From contig NZ_FWWY01000001.1 of NCBI RefSeq assembly GCF_900176145.1, positions 2,539,444 to 2,603,443 on the forward strand: a stretch of 64,000 nt of DNA, written 5' to 3'. Numbering within the stretch: position 1 is the first letter of the stretch; every line of letters begins with the position of its first letter. The notes under the pieces are model-generated. The model saw only the letters and a list, made by a program, of their open reading frames with translations. It was not told where the DNA came from and made no database searches. The DNA is from Sulfobacillus thermosulfidooxidans DSM 9293 (GTDB taxonomy: Bacteria; Bacillota; Sulfobacillia; Sulfobacillales; Sulfobacillaceae). Shown here piece by piece: positions 18,092 through 27,889 of the stretch. Made by a program: the position numbers and the translations under genes.

Positions 18092-19506
18092 CGAGGTTGT
18101 CCCAAGCTTCGTGGAATTTCGCTAGCGCATCCTTTCTCGTGATTTATCCGATTTGCTCGGTTTTTTGTTCCGGCGTTTTGGAACACGTGGCTTTTAAGGC
18201 CGTTTGCAACACGGGAATCTCGCGATAGCCGGGGATCCGCGTCAACGTGTCTTCGATAAAAAAGCTCGCCGACGCCATCCACCGTAAGACTTGTTGCCCA
18301 TTGGTCCAATGTTTGACATTTTGCGCATGAGTCCGCAATTGACTGTTGATGGATTCCAGGGCATTGGTGTTCGCCAACGTTTGGCGCAAGAGGCCCGGAA
18401 GGCCCAATCGATGGACAGTTAAGGTTTCGGCGAGTCCTTCCCGAAGGCTTCCGGCGGCACCGGGATGGTCCCGTTCCAGCTCTTTCGCGAGTGCTTCTAA
18501 TGCCTGTGCGGCTGTGTCCGCATCCGGTTCTTGATACGCTTTCCGTAAGCGCTGGCGGATCCGATTTTCGGCTGATTTCGGCAGGTGGTCGAGCACATTC
18601 CGTTGCTTGTGAATTTGGCAGCGTTGGATGAGGACTTGGTCTCCCCAGACGTCGTGCACGGCTTTGGCTAAGGCCTTGGCGCCATCGATAACCACGAGTA
18701 ATCCCTGCGCGGCCGTCAGGCCGCGGGTGATGAGATCCTGCAATAAGGCCATGACCACGGTATGATTTTCTGTCGCCCCTTCGACCAATCCCAAGACGCG
18801 TTTGTGACCGTCCGCATCAATCCCTAAGGCGCCTACCACCAGATGGTCCGCTACACGCAAACCATCGATCATCACCACCACCCACGTCCGGTCATCCAAT
18901 CGGCGCTGGAGGAAGCGGTCGAGAGCCTGTTGGGTGGCTTGGATAAAGCGGCGGCTCACCGTGCTTTTGCTGGGGCCTGGCTGCTCCATCGCGGCTTCAA
19001 AGGCTGCATCGGCATGGCGCTGTTGGCGGCTCGCTAAGCCATACAGCATGCGTTCCAGTACGGCTTGTGTCGCCAGCGTCGGGTCCTGAAACTGATGGTA
19101 GGTGTCTAACGGAATTTCCTCCGAGCCATCAGCGGCCCGCACCCGAGGGTGTGGAACGGAGATTTTGCGATCCCCCAAAAAGACACTGCCGACTTCGGTC
19201 CCGTGTCGGACCGCTTGGCGTTGCGGATCATGACGGCCTTTAGGTCCTGCCAACTGCTCCACCTCGGCCGCCATCATCTGTTGCAAAACCTGCAATCCGA
19301 CCCGGATCGACAGCGCCAATAATCCGTCTTCGGCATCCTGGAGGATGTCCACCCACGGCACCGTCACCGACTGTTCGGGAAGCGATTTTTTCTTTATACT
19401 GGTAGTCACTAGCGATTCCTCCTCAAGATGGGTTCAGACCTCTCTAGTAAACCAGAGAGCCATCAGGATCGCTAGTTTCAATTTCTACGAAAAATGGGGC
19501 ATTCTC
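18092..19506 (-). mobile_element. IS256-family insertion sequence
   Basis: This 1415-bp element carries one transposase gene on the minus strand. Its terminal inverted repeats are imperfect: the left begins GAGGTTGTCCCAAGCTTCGT, and the reverse complement of the right begins GAGAATGCCCCATTTTTCGT (about two thirds identical). It is flanked by the direct repeat CATTTTTT. The size and duplication length are typical of IS256. Confidence 0.93.
18144..19409 (-). CDS. IS256-family (MULE-like) transposase
   Basis: The 421-residue transposase has the family DDE residues in VVVMIDGLRV, LLVVIDGAKAL and NTNALESINSQLR, and the conserved CQIHKQRNVLDHLP segment. It starts at GTG 19409 behind AGGAGGAATCGCTA. 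The reading frame is complete, so the element may still move. Confidence 0.96.
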   Translation of the reverse strand: MTTSIKKKSLPEQSVTVPWVDILQDAEDGLLALSIRVGLQVLQQMMAAEVEQLAGPKGRHDPQRQAVRHGTEVGSVFLGDRKISVPHPRVRAADGSEEIPLDTYHQFQDPTLATQAVLERMLYGLASRQQRHADAAFEAAMEQPGPSKSTVSRRFIQATQQALDRFLQRRLDDRTWVVVMIDGLRVADHLVVGALGIDADGHKRVLGLVEGATENHTVVMALLQDLITRGLTAAQGLLVVIDGAKALAKAVHDVWGDQVLIQRCQIHKQRNVLDHLPKSAENRIRQRLRKAYQEPDADTAAQALEALAKELERDHPGAAGSLREGLAETLTVHRLGLPGLLRQTLANTNALESINSQLRTHAQNVKHWTNGQQVLRWMASASFFIEDTLTRIPGYREIPVLQTALKATCSKTPEQKTEQIG

Positions 19507-19514
19507 CATTTTTT
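19507..19514 (+). repeat. Right copy of the 8-bp IS target duplication
   Basis: This CATTTTTT is the second copy of the sequence at 18084-18091 and lies directly after the right end of the IS256-family element. Confidence 0.9.
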
Positions 19515-20420
19515 GGTCCGGCGGAAGCCGTGGTGTTGCCCCTTCTCGTTCCGGATCAGGATTTGGCCGCTGCCAATGGACTCTATTCACTCACCTCCCA
19601 GATGACTTCAGCCATTGGCGCAGGAATTGGCGGGGCAGCGATTGCGACCGTGGGAATTTTTGCGGTCTTTGGGTTTGACTTGGTCTCATTTTGGTTTAGT
19701 GCCCTCGCCATTTTCATCATGACCCGGTACTCCAGACCTTTAGGGCAGAAACCTACCGTATCAACTGAGACCAAACATCCTTTTGCCGGGTTTCGGGAAG
19801 GCTGGAAAATGATTACGATGATGCGCTGGTTTGTCACGTTATTACCCCTCATTTTGTTAACCAACTTTACCTTTGCTGGGGGCTTGATTCTGTTGCCCTA
19901 TTGGGTCCATCACGACCTGCATTCGACAGCATTTTGGTATGGTCTTACCGATGGTGCTTGGTCATTAGGGATGATGATTGGAAGCCTCAACGCGGGTTGG
20001 TTGAGTCGGTTTTCCTTAGAAAAAACGATTAGTGTTTCGGGGATCCTCCAAGGGTGCATGATGGCGGCATTTGCTTTTACGCATGCGCCAGGCGTTGACA
20101 TGGTGTGGCTTTTTATCGGAGGGGTCTGTAATGGATCTACCAATGCTCTGATATTTACCATGCTGCAGCGTTTAATTCCTGAGGCCATTCGTGGCCGCAC
20201 GTTTGGTTTGCTGATTACGATTGTGACCGCAGCGACCCCGCTTGCGGTATTTTTGGCGGGAGTATCCGTCAGTATTATCCCGACGATTTGGTGGTACCTG
20301 GCCATGGCTATCACCGATGTGGCCTTTGGCCTTTCGTTATGGCGGGTGATCCCCAAGAATTTGGATGGTTCATCTGGAACGGTTTTGGCCCCCGAGTCAT
20401 GAGATGAGACCCCGCGGCAT

Positions 20421-20441
20421 AAAAAGTGCCCAATGGCACTT
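20421..20441 (-). terminator. Possible intrinsic terminator
   Basis: A perfect 7-bp stem, AAGTGCC/GGCACTT with a 4-nt loop, is followed on the minus strand by TTTTT. It lies just after the MFS gene. On the plus strand it forms the same hairpin but without a U tract, so it could stop read-through mainly from the right. Confidence 0.35.
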
Positions 20442-20511
20442 GTGAAGAGGGAGGGCGAAAGCATAGGGTAACAGCAGGCAATAAAAACGGTATGGGGGAG
20501 AGGGATAAACA

Positions 20512-20850
20512 ATGGACAATTTACAGGGCATTCAAAAAGAGGATATTATCGCGATATTGAAAGCCAACCGCGAGTTGGGACCGGATTATGACGAACATAC
20601 GGCAGATCAATTGCTTCGTCTCATCCAGCACAAGATCTCACCTACCGTTTCCGCTGAGAACGACTTAAAGGCATCTGTACCCATGAAGAGGCGGCATAAA
20701 GAACGTGGACCAGCAGGCACTGTCACGTCTGTATTGGCCTTATCGATTCCTTTACTGGCGATAGCGCACGGCTCAACGATTAGTATCATCGGTGTCTTAG
20801 GATTAGATGCCTTCATTATCTCAGGCATTTTGTTTCGAAAAACGTCTTAG
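20512..20850 (+). CDS. Small membrane protein, unknown
   Basis: This 112-residue protein has a charged soluble N-terminal half (IQKEDIIAILKANRELGPDYDEHTADQLLRLIQ, resembling short helical domains) and a C-terminal pair of hydrophobic helices (VTSVLALSIPLLAIA and IIGVLGLDAFIISGILF). ATG 20512 has GGGGGAGAGGG 13 nt upstream. The helical N-terminus plus two membrane helices recalls small membrane anchors in Firmicutes, but no family is recognised. It stands alone between an MFS gene and a convergent operon. Confidence 0.65.
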   Translation: MDNLQGIQKEDIIAILKANRELGPDYDEHTADQLLRLIQHKISPTVSAENDLKASVPMKRRHKERGPAGTVTSVLALSIPLLAIAHGSTISIIGVLGLDAFIISGILFRKTS

Positions 20851-20941
20851 GCGCTTGTGTTACGCCAACTCTTTGGGTGATGACCCTATAGGTAAACGGG
20901 TGGGATAGAACTGTAACTTATTCGGTTCCGCACGAATATGC

Positions 20942-22162
20942 TTAATCGTGAATGAGGGACGAAGCCGGTAACGGCTTATGACCCGTGGGTAGGCTCCACA
21001 GCGGTATGGCGAAGAGACTTAAGCTAATAGCTGCTCCCAAAAAATCTGAAAGGGCAAATCCCACGAGGGCTACCAGGGTGTGGCCCGTAATCACCAAAGA
21101 ACCAAAGAGTAATACGCCAAGAAGACTTCCTAAGCGCCCTAGAAACTCGGCCATGCCTTGTCCGGACGTATGAATACTGGGGCGAAAGAGAAGCGAGGGG
21201 ATGAGGACGGTCGTTTTATCTGGACCTGCGGATCCCCAAAACAAGGCACCCGTGAGCAGGGCTATGGCAATCCAGTGGGACCAATGCGCCCCAATCGCTA
21301 CGCACGCACCAGAAAAACTTAAGGCACGCAGGCTAAAGGTTGCAACCTGCCATTTGACAGGACCCATTATCCGAACAACCTGTATTGTTACGAGAAAGGC
21401 GGGTAAGACCAAAAATTTGATGACCGTGGGTCCCCACGGTGCGGCCGATGGCATTAATCCGAGCAAGAGTGAAGGTAAAAACAAAGCCAGACCTTGCCCA
21501 CTAATTTGGTGCAGGGCCCAAGGTAGGCCGGTTTTTACGACATGAGTGCGGGTCTTGGAGGTCCGCAGCGATAGCATCCAGCGGGCATAATTTTTTACCC
21601 GGTATTGCTGCCAGACAAGGCTTTCAGGCAATTGCCGTCGTCCTAAAGCCAAAGGAATCACCCATAAGATCCCGAGAACAAAAGGCAGGCGATACAGCTT
21701 CAAGTGCTGAGCCAATGCATCGACGGCGTAAGCGAGCCATTGACCGAAGTCTCCTAGTCCTAGCACGGCGATGACCATGCGTGAGCGGTTGCCGAGTTCG
21801 ACGATGTAAGGAAAGATGATGGCAAAATCGCTCCCTAGTCCAATTCCTAAAAGGACTCGTGCCGTAATAAGAGTAAGGGGTGAAAAAACAAATAGGACAG
21901 CAACACTGCTAAGGAAAATGATGAGCCAGTTCCATCGCAAGATGGTTGCGCGGCCGACACGGTCACTCAGCATGCCCAACAAAAGACCACCTACCGCCAT
22001 TCCTACGAGCGGCGCGGCATTAATTAAGGATAACGTGCTGGGATGAAGATGCCAAATCCGGTGAAAATGATGTAATAATCCGGATGTGAGCGTCAGATTA
22101 TAGGTCGCGACTAACACGCTGATAAGAGAAAATGTAAAAATGATCCTATGCGTGTTATTCAT
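20942..22162 (-). CDS. MFS transporter
   Basis: The protein is 406 residues with about 12 hydrophobic segments. The loop motif LLGMLSDRVGRATILR after helix 2 is the MFS signature (G-x-x-x-D-R-x-G-R-R). The sequence is closest in feel to metabolite:proton symporters, but the substrate cannot be read from it. ATG 22162 overlaps the stop of the upstream BNR gene; an alternative TTG at 22183 would add seven residues. It is the last gene of the minus-strand operon, so its substrate may be a product of the preceding genes. Confidence 0.85.
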   Translation of the reverse strand: MNNTHRIIFTFSLISVLVATYNLTLTSGLLHHFHRIWHLHPSTLSLINAAPLVGMAVGGLLLGMLSDRVGRATILRWNWLIIFLSSVAVLFVFSPLTLITARVLLGIGLGSDFAIIFPYIVELGNRSRMVIAVLGLGDFGQWLAYAVDALAQHLKLYRLPFVLGILWVIPLALGRRQLPESLVWQQYRVKNYARWMLSLRTSKTRTHVVKTGLPWALHQISGQGLALFLPSLLLGLMPSAAPWGPTVIKFLVLPAFLVTIQVVRIMGPVKWQVATFSLRALSFSGACVAIGAHWSHWIAIALLTGALFWGSAGPDKTTVLIPSLLFRPSIHTSGQGMAEFLGRLGSLLGVLLFGSLVITGHTLVALVGFALSDFLGAAISLSLFAIPLWSLPTGHKPLPASSLIHD

Positions 22163-25100
22163 CGGCGGGCTTATGAAAATCAAAGACTATATGCTTCGTA
22201 ATATCCAGTTGCTGACTCAACTCCTGAACATTTTTCATGGTGGTTGTCCAGGCACTCTGAACCTCCTGAAAACGGGTTTTAAGATCATTATACACTTGAA
22301 GCATGGCTGTGGTAGGAGCTCCGTAAGTGGCTTGTACCCAGCGGGCTAAGGATGTGAGTTTGCCATTCAGTTGGATGGGATAGTTGAGCAGATCTTTGGC
22401 ACTGAGGGCCTTATATTGGTTTAATTGGTTGCGTAAGTGGTCTATTTGATCGAGAAGCTCCTGATACAGTGCCTGTGATTCTGATCCCTCAATGAACCCC
22501 TTTTGCTGCCAGCTTATAAGAGTTTCTTTCACGGTGGTCATATCTTTGAATAGTCGATGAACAGCCGTTAACGTATTGCCGATGTTCATTAACAATTGCC
22601 AACGCTTTTCTAAGTCGGAAGCCCGGGTATGGGGAAGGGGAACCAGCTCGAAGGTGGTACTCACCTCTTCTGTAGGAGTGGTTAAGGTCACGCTATAGAG
22701 TCCAGGCGGAGCTAGCGGCCCTTTCATACGGCCGCCGCGAAAGACCGCTCCCTCGAGATTTTCGGGATCTGGATAACGACAAGACCATGACCAGCCATGT
22801 GTCCCCTTAACGGTTGGGAGGCTTTGGGTTTCGTCCGTGGTCGTAATGGGATTTCCGCGCGAATCCTTGACGGTAATACGAAGGTGTTCCACGTTGACTG
22901 GTAGCTGGTAATAGACATAGATGCCGTCTTCAGGATTACGTCCGGCATCAGGGAATATGGGGCGCTTTTCTTGCAGTTTCCACCGGGTGGTATAGGGTCC
23001 CGTAGAAACAAAACCTTCGGACTTATCCTCCGTGGGTAGACGTGCAGGCTCTGGCCATATAAAATGTGTCGGCGCCACTGCGACCTGTAAGTGATCAGGA
23101 TCTTGCGTGGGAAATACGCGTAAGGGCGTGATATCATCGAGAACCCAAAATGATCGTCCATGGGTGGCAGCCACTAGCGAATTGCCCGCAATAGCTAAAT
23201 CATGCACCGGCACGAGTGGCAATTGATGGTTAAGGGCAAGCCAGTGATTTCCTCCGTCACGAGAATAAAAAACGCCACATTCCGTGCCTGCGAAGAGAAG
23301 ATGGGGATTGAGCGGATCTTCTCGCACAATGCGCATAACCGCGTCAGAGGGAAGATCAGAGTGACAAGGGGTCCAGCTGTGCCCATAGTCGTCCGAGCGC
23401 CATATATACGGTGTGAGATCATCGAGCTTGTAGCGGTTAGCAGCAACATAAACGCGGCCGGGGACGTGATGGGAAGGTTCAATACCACTAATAAACGCCC
23501 AAGCGGGAATTTCTGGCGGGGTAACGTCGTGCCAAGTTTTTCCTCCATCTTGGGAACAATGTACCCGGCCATCATCTGATCCTGTCCAAATTTCTGTTCC
23601 CGCCAATGGGCTGACGGCAATGACACTGAGTGTCCCAAAATATTCGACGCTGGTATTATCTTTGGTAATGGGTCCTCCTGATGGCACCATTTTGCTGGTA
23701 TCTGCTCGTGTCAGATCAGGACTAATGGTCTCCCAAGATTGTCCTTCATCGACACTGCGGAAAACCACTTGCGCTCCCGCATAAAGGGCATAGGGAGGAT
23801 GCGGATCGATGGCGATAGGGAATGTCCAGTTAAACCGGTAACGAAGATGGCTCGCTCCATGGCCAGCTTGATCTTCTGGCCAGGGCGTAATGACACGCGT
23901 GGTTCCTTCATGTTGGTCGTAACGCGTTAACAGACCATAGTTTCCGGCAAAGATGATGTGATTATGGGCCGGATGGACGACAATGTAACCGCTTTCTCCG
24001 CCACCGACTTCGGTCTGTTCCGCTACCGTGATCGCCGCTTTAAAACTGCGGAGCGGTACGGAAATGCTGCTGTTGTCCTGCTGCGTACCATAAACGCGGG
24101 GTGGAACCTGGTGATCGACGGCCAAATGATAGAATTGTGCGGTGGGTTGATTTAAGATAGTCGACCATGACTTCCCCCCATCCAGGCTAACGGCTGCACC
24201 GCCATCATGGCCATTAATCATGCGCTGGGGATTGTGAGGATCGATCCAAAGATCATGATGGTCGACATGAGGGGTCGGAACACTTTCAAAATGTCGTCCA
24301 AAATCGAGCGAACGTAAAAACTCAAAATTAAGGACATAAACCGTGCCAGGTGACTGGGGATCGGCAAAGATGTGACTAAAATACCACGGGCGTTGGCGGA
24401 CTTCAGGGTCATGCGTAGCCACCTCCCAATGGTCGCCCCCATCATGAGACACAAAGATCCCGCCTTCAGCGGCTTCAACCGACATGTAAAGAAGATCTTC
24501 TTGGGCGCCTGATGCACTAATTCCTATGCGGCCCAAGGGGCCCTGGGGAAGACCTGGGGCTTTGGTGAGATTGGTCCATGAGTTTCCTCCATCCTCACTT
24601 CGCCACAACCCACTTCCCGGCCCACCAGAGGTGAAACTCCACGGCTCGCGTTTAACTTGGTACATGGCTGCCCAAAGGCGGCGCGGATTAAAAGGGTCTA
24701 AAACCAGGTCCGTGGCACCGGTTTCCGGATTTAGATACAAGACTCTTTCCCAATTGCGTCCTCCGTCGCGGGTTCGAAATACGCCCCGTTCGGTATTCGG
24801 GCCAAACGCGTGACCAATAGCCGCCACATAAACCCAATCGGGTTGGGTAGGATGAATACGAATGCGAGCAATATGACGGGAATCGCTTAAACCAAGCGAT
24901 TCCCAGTGCCGCCCCCCATCAGACGTGCGAAAAACTCCTTGCCCATGGGTGACATTGCCCCGCAAGCAGGCTTCACCCGTTCCCACATAGAGAATGTTAG
25001 GATCTGTAGACGAGATATCTAAGGCCCCGATAGACCATGCGTTTAAGCTGTGGTCGCTAATATTGTACCAGCTTATGCCGGCATCTGTGGTTTTCCAGAC

Positions 25101-25217
25101 ACCGCCCGCAACAGCCCCAAAATAAAAGGTGTGAGCATTCGATGGGTGAGCGGTAACCGCAACAACCCGTCCACCCCGAAAAGGGCCGATCGAGCGCCAC
25201 GCCATCAATTTCTCCAT
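22155..25217 (-). CDS. Large BNR/sortilin-like beta-propeller protein
   Basis: This 1020-residue protein is built of Asp-box repeats. At least ten S/T-x-D-G-G-x-x-W units are visible (TTDAGISWYN, TSDGGRHWES, TRDGGRNWER, SEDGGNSWTN, SHDGGDHWEV, SLDGGKSWST, SQDGGKTWHD, SRDGGNHWLA and others), forming one or two propellers as in Vps10/sortilin or sialidase relatives. Residues after about 700 form another module with an Ig-like part and a helical coiled C-terminus. It lacks a signal peptide (MEKLMAWRSIGPFRGGR), so it seems cytoplasmic, which is unusual. The start at ATG 25217 is a judgement: AAAGGGGG lies 11 nt upstream. Its function is unknown; the gene sits between a peptide-type binding protein and an MFS transporter. 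Confidence 0.8.
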   Translation of the reverse strand: MEKLMAWRSIGPFRGGRVVAVTAHPSNAHTFYFGAVAGGVWKTTDAGISWYNISDHSLNAWSIGALDISSTDPNILYVGTGEACLRGNVTHGQGVFRTSDGGRHWESLGLSDSRHIARIRIHPTQPDWVYVAAIGHAFGPNTERGVFRTRDGGRNWERVLYLNPETGATDLVLDPFNPRRLWAAMYQVKREPWSFTSGGPGSGLWRSEDGGNSWTNLTKAPGLPQGPLGRIGISASGAQEDLLYMSVEAAEGGIFVSHDGGDHWEVATHDPEVRQRPWYFSHIFADPQSPGTVYVLNFEFLRSLDFGRHFESVPTPHVDHHDLWIDPHNPQRMINGHDGGAAVSLDGGKSWSTILNQPTAQFYHLAVDHQVPPRVYGTQQDNSSISVPLRSFKAAITVAEQTEVGGGESGYIVVHPAHNHIIFAGNYGLLTRYDQHEGTTRVITPWPEDQAGHGASHLRYRFNWTFPIAIDPHPPYALYAGAQVVFRSVDEGQSWETISPDLTRADTSKMVPSGGPITKDNTSVEYFGTLSVIAVSPLAGTEIWTGSDDGRVHCSQDGGKTWHDVTPPEIPAWAFISGIEPSHHVPGRVYVAANRYKLDDLTPYIWRSDDYGHSWTPCHSDLPSDAVMRIVREDPLNPHLLFAGTECGVFYSRDGGNHWLALNHQLPLVPVHDLAIAGNSLVAATHGRSFWVLDDITPLRVFPTQDPDHLQVAVAPTHFIWPEPARLPTEDKSEGFVSTGPYTTRWKLQEKRPIFPDAGRNPEDGIYVYYQLPVNVEHLRITVKDSRGNPITTTDETQSLPTVKGTHGWSWSCRYPDPENLEGAVFRGGRMKGPLAPPGLYSVTLTTPTEEVSTTFELVPLPHTRASDLEKRWQLLMNIGNTLTAVHRLFKDMTTVKETLISWQQKGFIEGSESQALYQELLDQIDHLRNQLNQYKALSAKDLLNYPIQLNGKLTSLARWVQATYGAPTTAMLQVYNDLKTRFQEVQSAWTTTMKNVQELSQQLDITKHIVFDFHKPADE

Positions 25218-25248
25218 AGCCAAAAACACCCCCTTTGATGTCAACTGA

Positions 25249-26898
25249 CTACTTGGTTAACTGCCAGTCCCAACAATTCCAGGTGTCTACGGACCAAGGA
25301 TTAGGTTGATACCCGGACATATTGATTGAGGCCGACACACCTTGGGGACTGTAATAAAAGAGATCCGGGAGGTCATTATGCAGGATTTGTTCGACACGGA
25401 ACAGGTATGGGCGGCGTTGGGCTTCTGTGACGAGCGTGCTTTGGGCTTGGAGTAAGGAGGTTACCGCCGGATTATTATAAGCGCCAAAGTTTTCAGCACC
25501 TCCTGGCTCGTACATGACTTGGGGACGGACCCCGGGATCAAGTCCTTGTCCGTATTCATACTCGGCTAAGTCCCACGGTTTCCCATCGGGCAGTATTGTG
25601 CCGAAAAACTCGTTGGCAGGGTAGTTACGAATGACTAAATTGATACCGACTTGTTTGAGCCAGAATTGCAACAAGCGTTCTGTCGCATCGCGGTAAGGGT
25701 TACCGGCAGTAGTGGAATAGATCAGGGTTAGTTCTTGCCCATTTTTGGTGCGAAAGCCGTTGGAGCCCATCTTCCATCCGGCTGCCGTCAATAACGCATC
25801 CGCTTTTTGGGGGTTATATGGATACGGTTTGATTTGCGGGTCATAGGCCCACGCATCAGGCGGTTGATCGGCTCCAACTAGCGTTGCATGCCCCATCCAA
25901 ACCTTAGAGACCAGGGCGGGCCTGTCGATGGCATATTCTAGCGCTTGCCGCACCTTGACATTGTCTAAAACGGGATCGCGCATATTCACGACGGCCATTT
26001 CTTCATTGGGGGCCGAGGTAAAGAAGACTTTAGCACCGGAAATGGCTGATAAGGGTTGTGCTTGTTCAATAGGAGCAAAATAGTAGACATTAATCGCATG
26101 CGACTGGGCATCGGCCAACAAGGTATTCTCATTGGGAATAACCTTGAAGACGATCTGACTGGCTTTAGGCTTAGGTCCCCACCAGTAGGGATTACGTTGC
26201 ACAGTAATGGCGACTCCGGGCACCCAGCTTTTGAACATAAAAGGTCCATCACTCACTGACGGGTCCACATTAAAATGAGCGGTGTTCACCTGGCTGGCAG
26301 GAATATTCTTAAAGACGGAGTAAGGCAAAATGCCGGGACTACTTCCTGTAAACACCGTATCGATCAGAGGAGCAAATGGCGCATTTAAGATGAGTTGGAA
26401 GCTATAGGGACTCAATATCTTAAAAGTTTTGACATCCGACCAACCCAGTTTTGTGACAGCATTGACGGCCGGATTGGTTATCAACTTATAAGTTTCCCAT
26501 ACATCTTTACTTGTGATAGGTTGTCCATTTGACCATTTCAAGCCTTGTTTGAGATGGAACGTATACACTAAACCGTTAGCGGAAATCCCGCCATTGGCCA
26601 CAGTGGGAACGACGGTTGCAATATCGGGTTCTAAGGTACCATTGGGTAAAACCTGAAATAGATTGTGAAACATGGAGGTTTTGACAATTGCAGAGAAGGT
26701 CATATTGGGTCCCAAGATCGGATTTAAGTTATCCGGCTCTTCAAAAATTCCGTCAACCACCGTACCATTGGCAATGACAGCCGCCTTGCTTGTGGTCGTC
26801 CCTTGCGACGTCGTCGTGGAAGGGGAGCCGCATCCTGCCGCAATAGCTGATAAAGTCAGACCAGTCGCTAACCATGTAAGTGGACGTTGTATGGACAA
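25249..26898 (-). CDS. Peptide/nickel-type ABC substrate-binding lipoprotein
   Basis: The 549-residue SBP_bac_5 protein has a lipoprotein signal with lipobox AIAAGC and a short Ser/Thr linker. The family landmarks are VVDGIFEEPDNLNPI at the start of the mature part, TYTFHL-like VYTFHLKQGLKWSNGQPITSKDV, and VRQALEYAIDRPALV in the middle. It captures oligopeptides or similar solutes for the two permeases encoded upstream. TTG 26898 is chosen as start because AAGGAGTG lies about 10 nt before it; a longer reading from 26943 would put 15 unneeded residues before the signal peptide. Confidence 0.92.
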   Translation of the reverse strand: MSIQRPLTWLATGLTLSAIAAGCGSPSTTTSQGTTTSKAAVIANGTVVDGIFEEPDNLNPILGPNMTFSAIVKTSMFHNLFQVLPNGTLEPDIATVVPTVANGGISANGLVYTFHLKQGLKWSNGQPITSKDVWETYKLITNPAVNAVTKLGWSDVKTFKILSPYSFQLILNAPFAPLIDTVFTGSSPGILPYSVFKNIPASQVNTAHFNVDPSVSDGPFMFKSWVPGVAITVQRNPYWWGPKPKASQIVFKVIPNENTLLADAQSHAINVYYFAPIEQAQPLSAISGAKVFFTSAPNEEMAVVNMRDPVLDNVKVRQALEYAIDRPALVSKVWMGHATLVGADQPPDAWAYDPQIKPYPYNPQKADALLTAAGWKMGSNGFRTKNGQELTLIYSTTAGNPYRDATERLLQFWLKQVGINLVIRNYPANEFFGTILPDGKPWDLAEYEYGQGLDPGVRPQVMYEPGGAENFGAYNNPAVTSLLQAQSTLVTEAQRRPYLFRVEQILHNDLPDLFYYSPQGVSASINMSGYQPNPWSVDTWNCWDWQLTK

Positions 26899-26981
26899 CT
26901 TGGGTTCACTCCTTGAGTTCAGATGATAGAATACGGAAGTCAAAATATTCTTTAAACTTACTCGATCATGTGTCTTGGGAT

Positions 26982-27872
26982 TTAACGAACGTCTAATGCG
27001 TGACGTAACCCATCACCCACCATATTTACGGACAAGATCACGAGGAATATCATTAATCCCGGAAAAAATGCCATCCAGGGCGCGGTGGTTAAATAGGTTT
27101 GTGCTTGATTTAGCAGATATCCCCAAGAGATATTAGGGGGCTGCAAACCTGCGCCCAAAAAACTCATGGTGGACTCGGTCAATATGGCTTGACCCACAAG
27201 CAGTGTGGCATTCACAATGAGTGGCGGCAAAGCATTGGGAAGAATATGGCGAATAATAATTCGGCTGTCTGTCATGCCCATCGCCCGGGCGGCTTCCACA
27301 AAATCACGTGATTTGAACGTGAGAAATTGACTCCGCAAGATACGTGCAGGGAACATCCACGCTGTGAGACCAATTACCAGAACCACTGTAACCGGATGAG
27401 GTCCGGTGAGCGCGGTGACAAGTAGAATAATAAAGAGTACGGGTGTGGATAACGCCACATCGGTAAGCCGCATGAGGATGCCATCAATAATGCCACCGTA
27501 ATAGCCTGCGGTCGAACCAATCGCAGTACCTACTGTAATAGCCACAACCGCACTAAAAATTCCCACCGCTATCGAGACACGTCCTCCATAGAGGACCTCT
27601 GTAAATAGGTCAATTCCTACATCGTCAGTGCCCATGAGGTGATGTAAGCTGGGTGGAGCTAACAGTGCATTCAGGTCGGGTGCATTTAAGGGATACGGAG
27701 CTAGCACTGGTGCAAGAATCGATGCTAATGTGATAACGGTCAATAGCGCCAATCCCAATAATGCGGGTCGATGTGTTTTGAACCGGGCTATAAAACGATT
27801 AGATGGTGCCTTCGTCTCAGATTGTGAGTCCTTGACATCATCAAGAGAGGCATCAAGCATTGGTAGCGACAT
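26982..27872 (-). CDS. Peptide-type ABC transporter permease (DppC-like)
   Basis: This 296-residue inner-membrane permease has an N-terminal OppC_N segment (RFKTHRPALLGLALLTVITLASILAPVLAPY) and the BPD_transp_1 core with the EAA loop EAARAMGMTDSRIIIRHILPNALPP, which contacts the ABC ATPase. ATG 27872 is chosen because GGAGG lies 9 nt upstream. An open frame continues upstream but overlaps the partner permease and has no protein-like features. The gene lies 17 bp after the dppB-like gene. Confidence 0.93.
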   Translation of the reverse strand: MSLPMLDASLDDVKDSQSETKAPSNRFIARFKTHRPALLGLALLTVITLASILAPVLAPYPLNAPDLNALLAPPSLHHLMGTDDVGIDLFTEVLYGGRVSIAVGIFSAVVAITVGTAIGSTAGYYGGIIDGILMRLTDVALSTPVLFIILLVTALTGPHPVTVVLVIGLTAWMFPARILRSQFLTFKSRDFVEAARAMGMTDSRIIIRHILPNALPPLIVNATLLVGQAILTESTMSFLGAGLQPPNISWGYLLNQAQTYLTTAPWMAFFPGLMIFLVILSVNMVGDGLRHALDVR

Positions 27873-27889
27873 GATGAGAATCCTCCGGG

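Larger units (their letters stand above)
17744..20402 (+). pseudogene. MFS transporter gene split by an IS256-family element
   Basis: The N-terminal part (17744-18091) encodes the first three transmembrane helices of a drug-efflux-type MFS protein. The rest resumes at 19515. Deleting the IS and one copy of its 8-bp target duplication joins GTAFF to GPAEA in frame, giving a 411-residue protein with the family motif FFGPAEAVVLPLLVP. The downstream part contains helices 4-12 and looks free of further damage, so the inactivation is recent. As it stands, neither half should transport anything. ATG 17744 follows TGAGGTGCCAAG. Confidence 0.93.
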
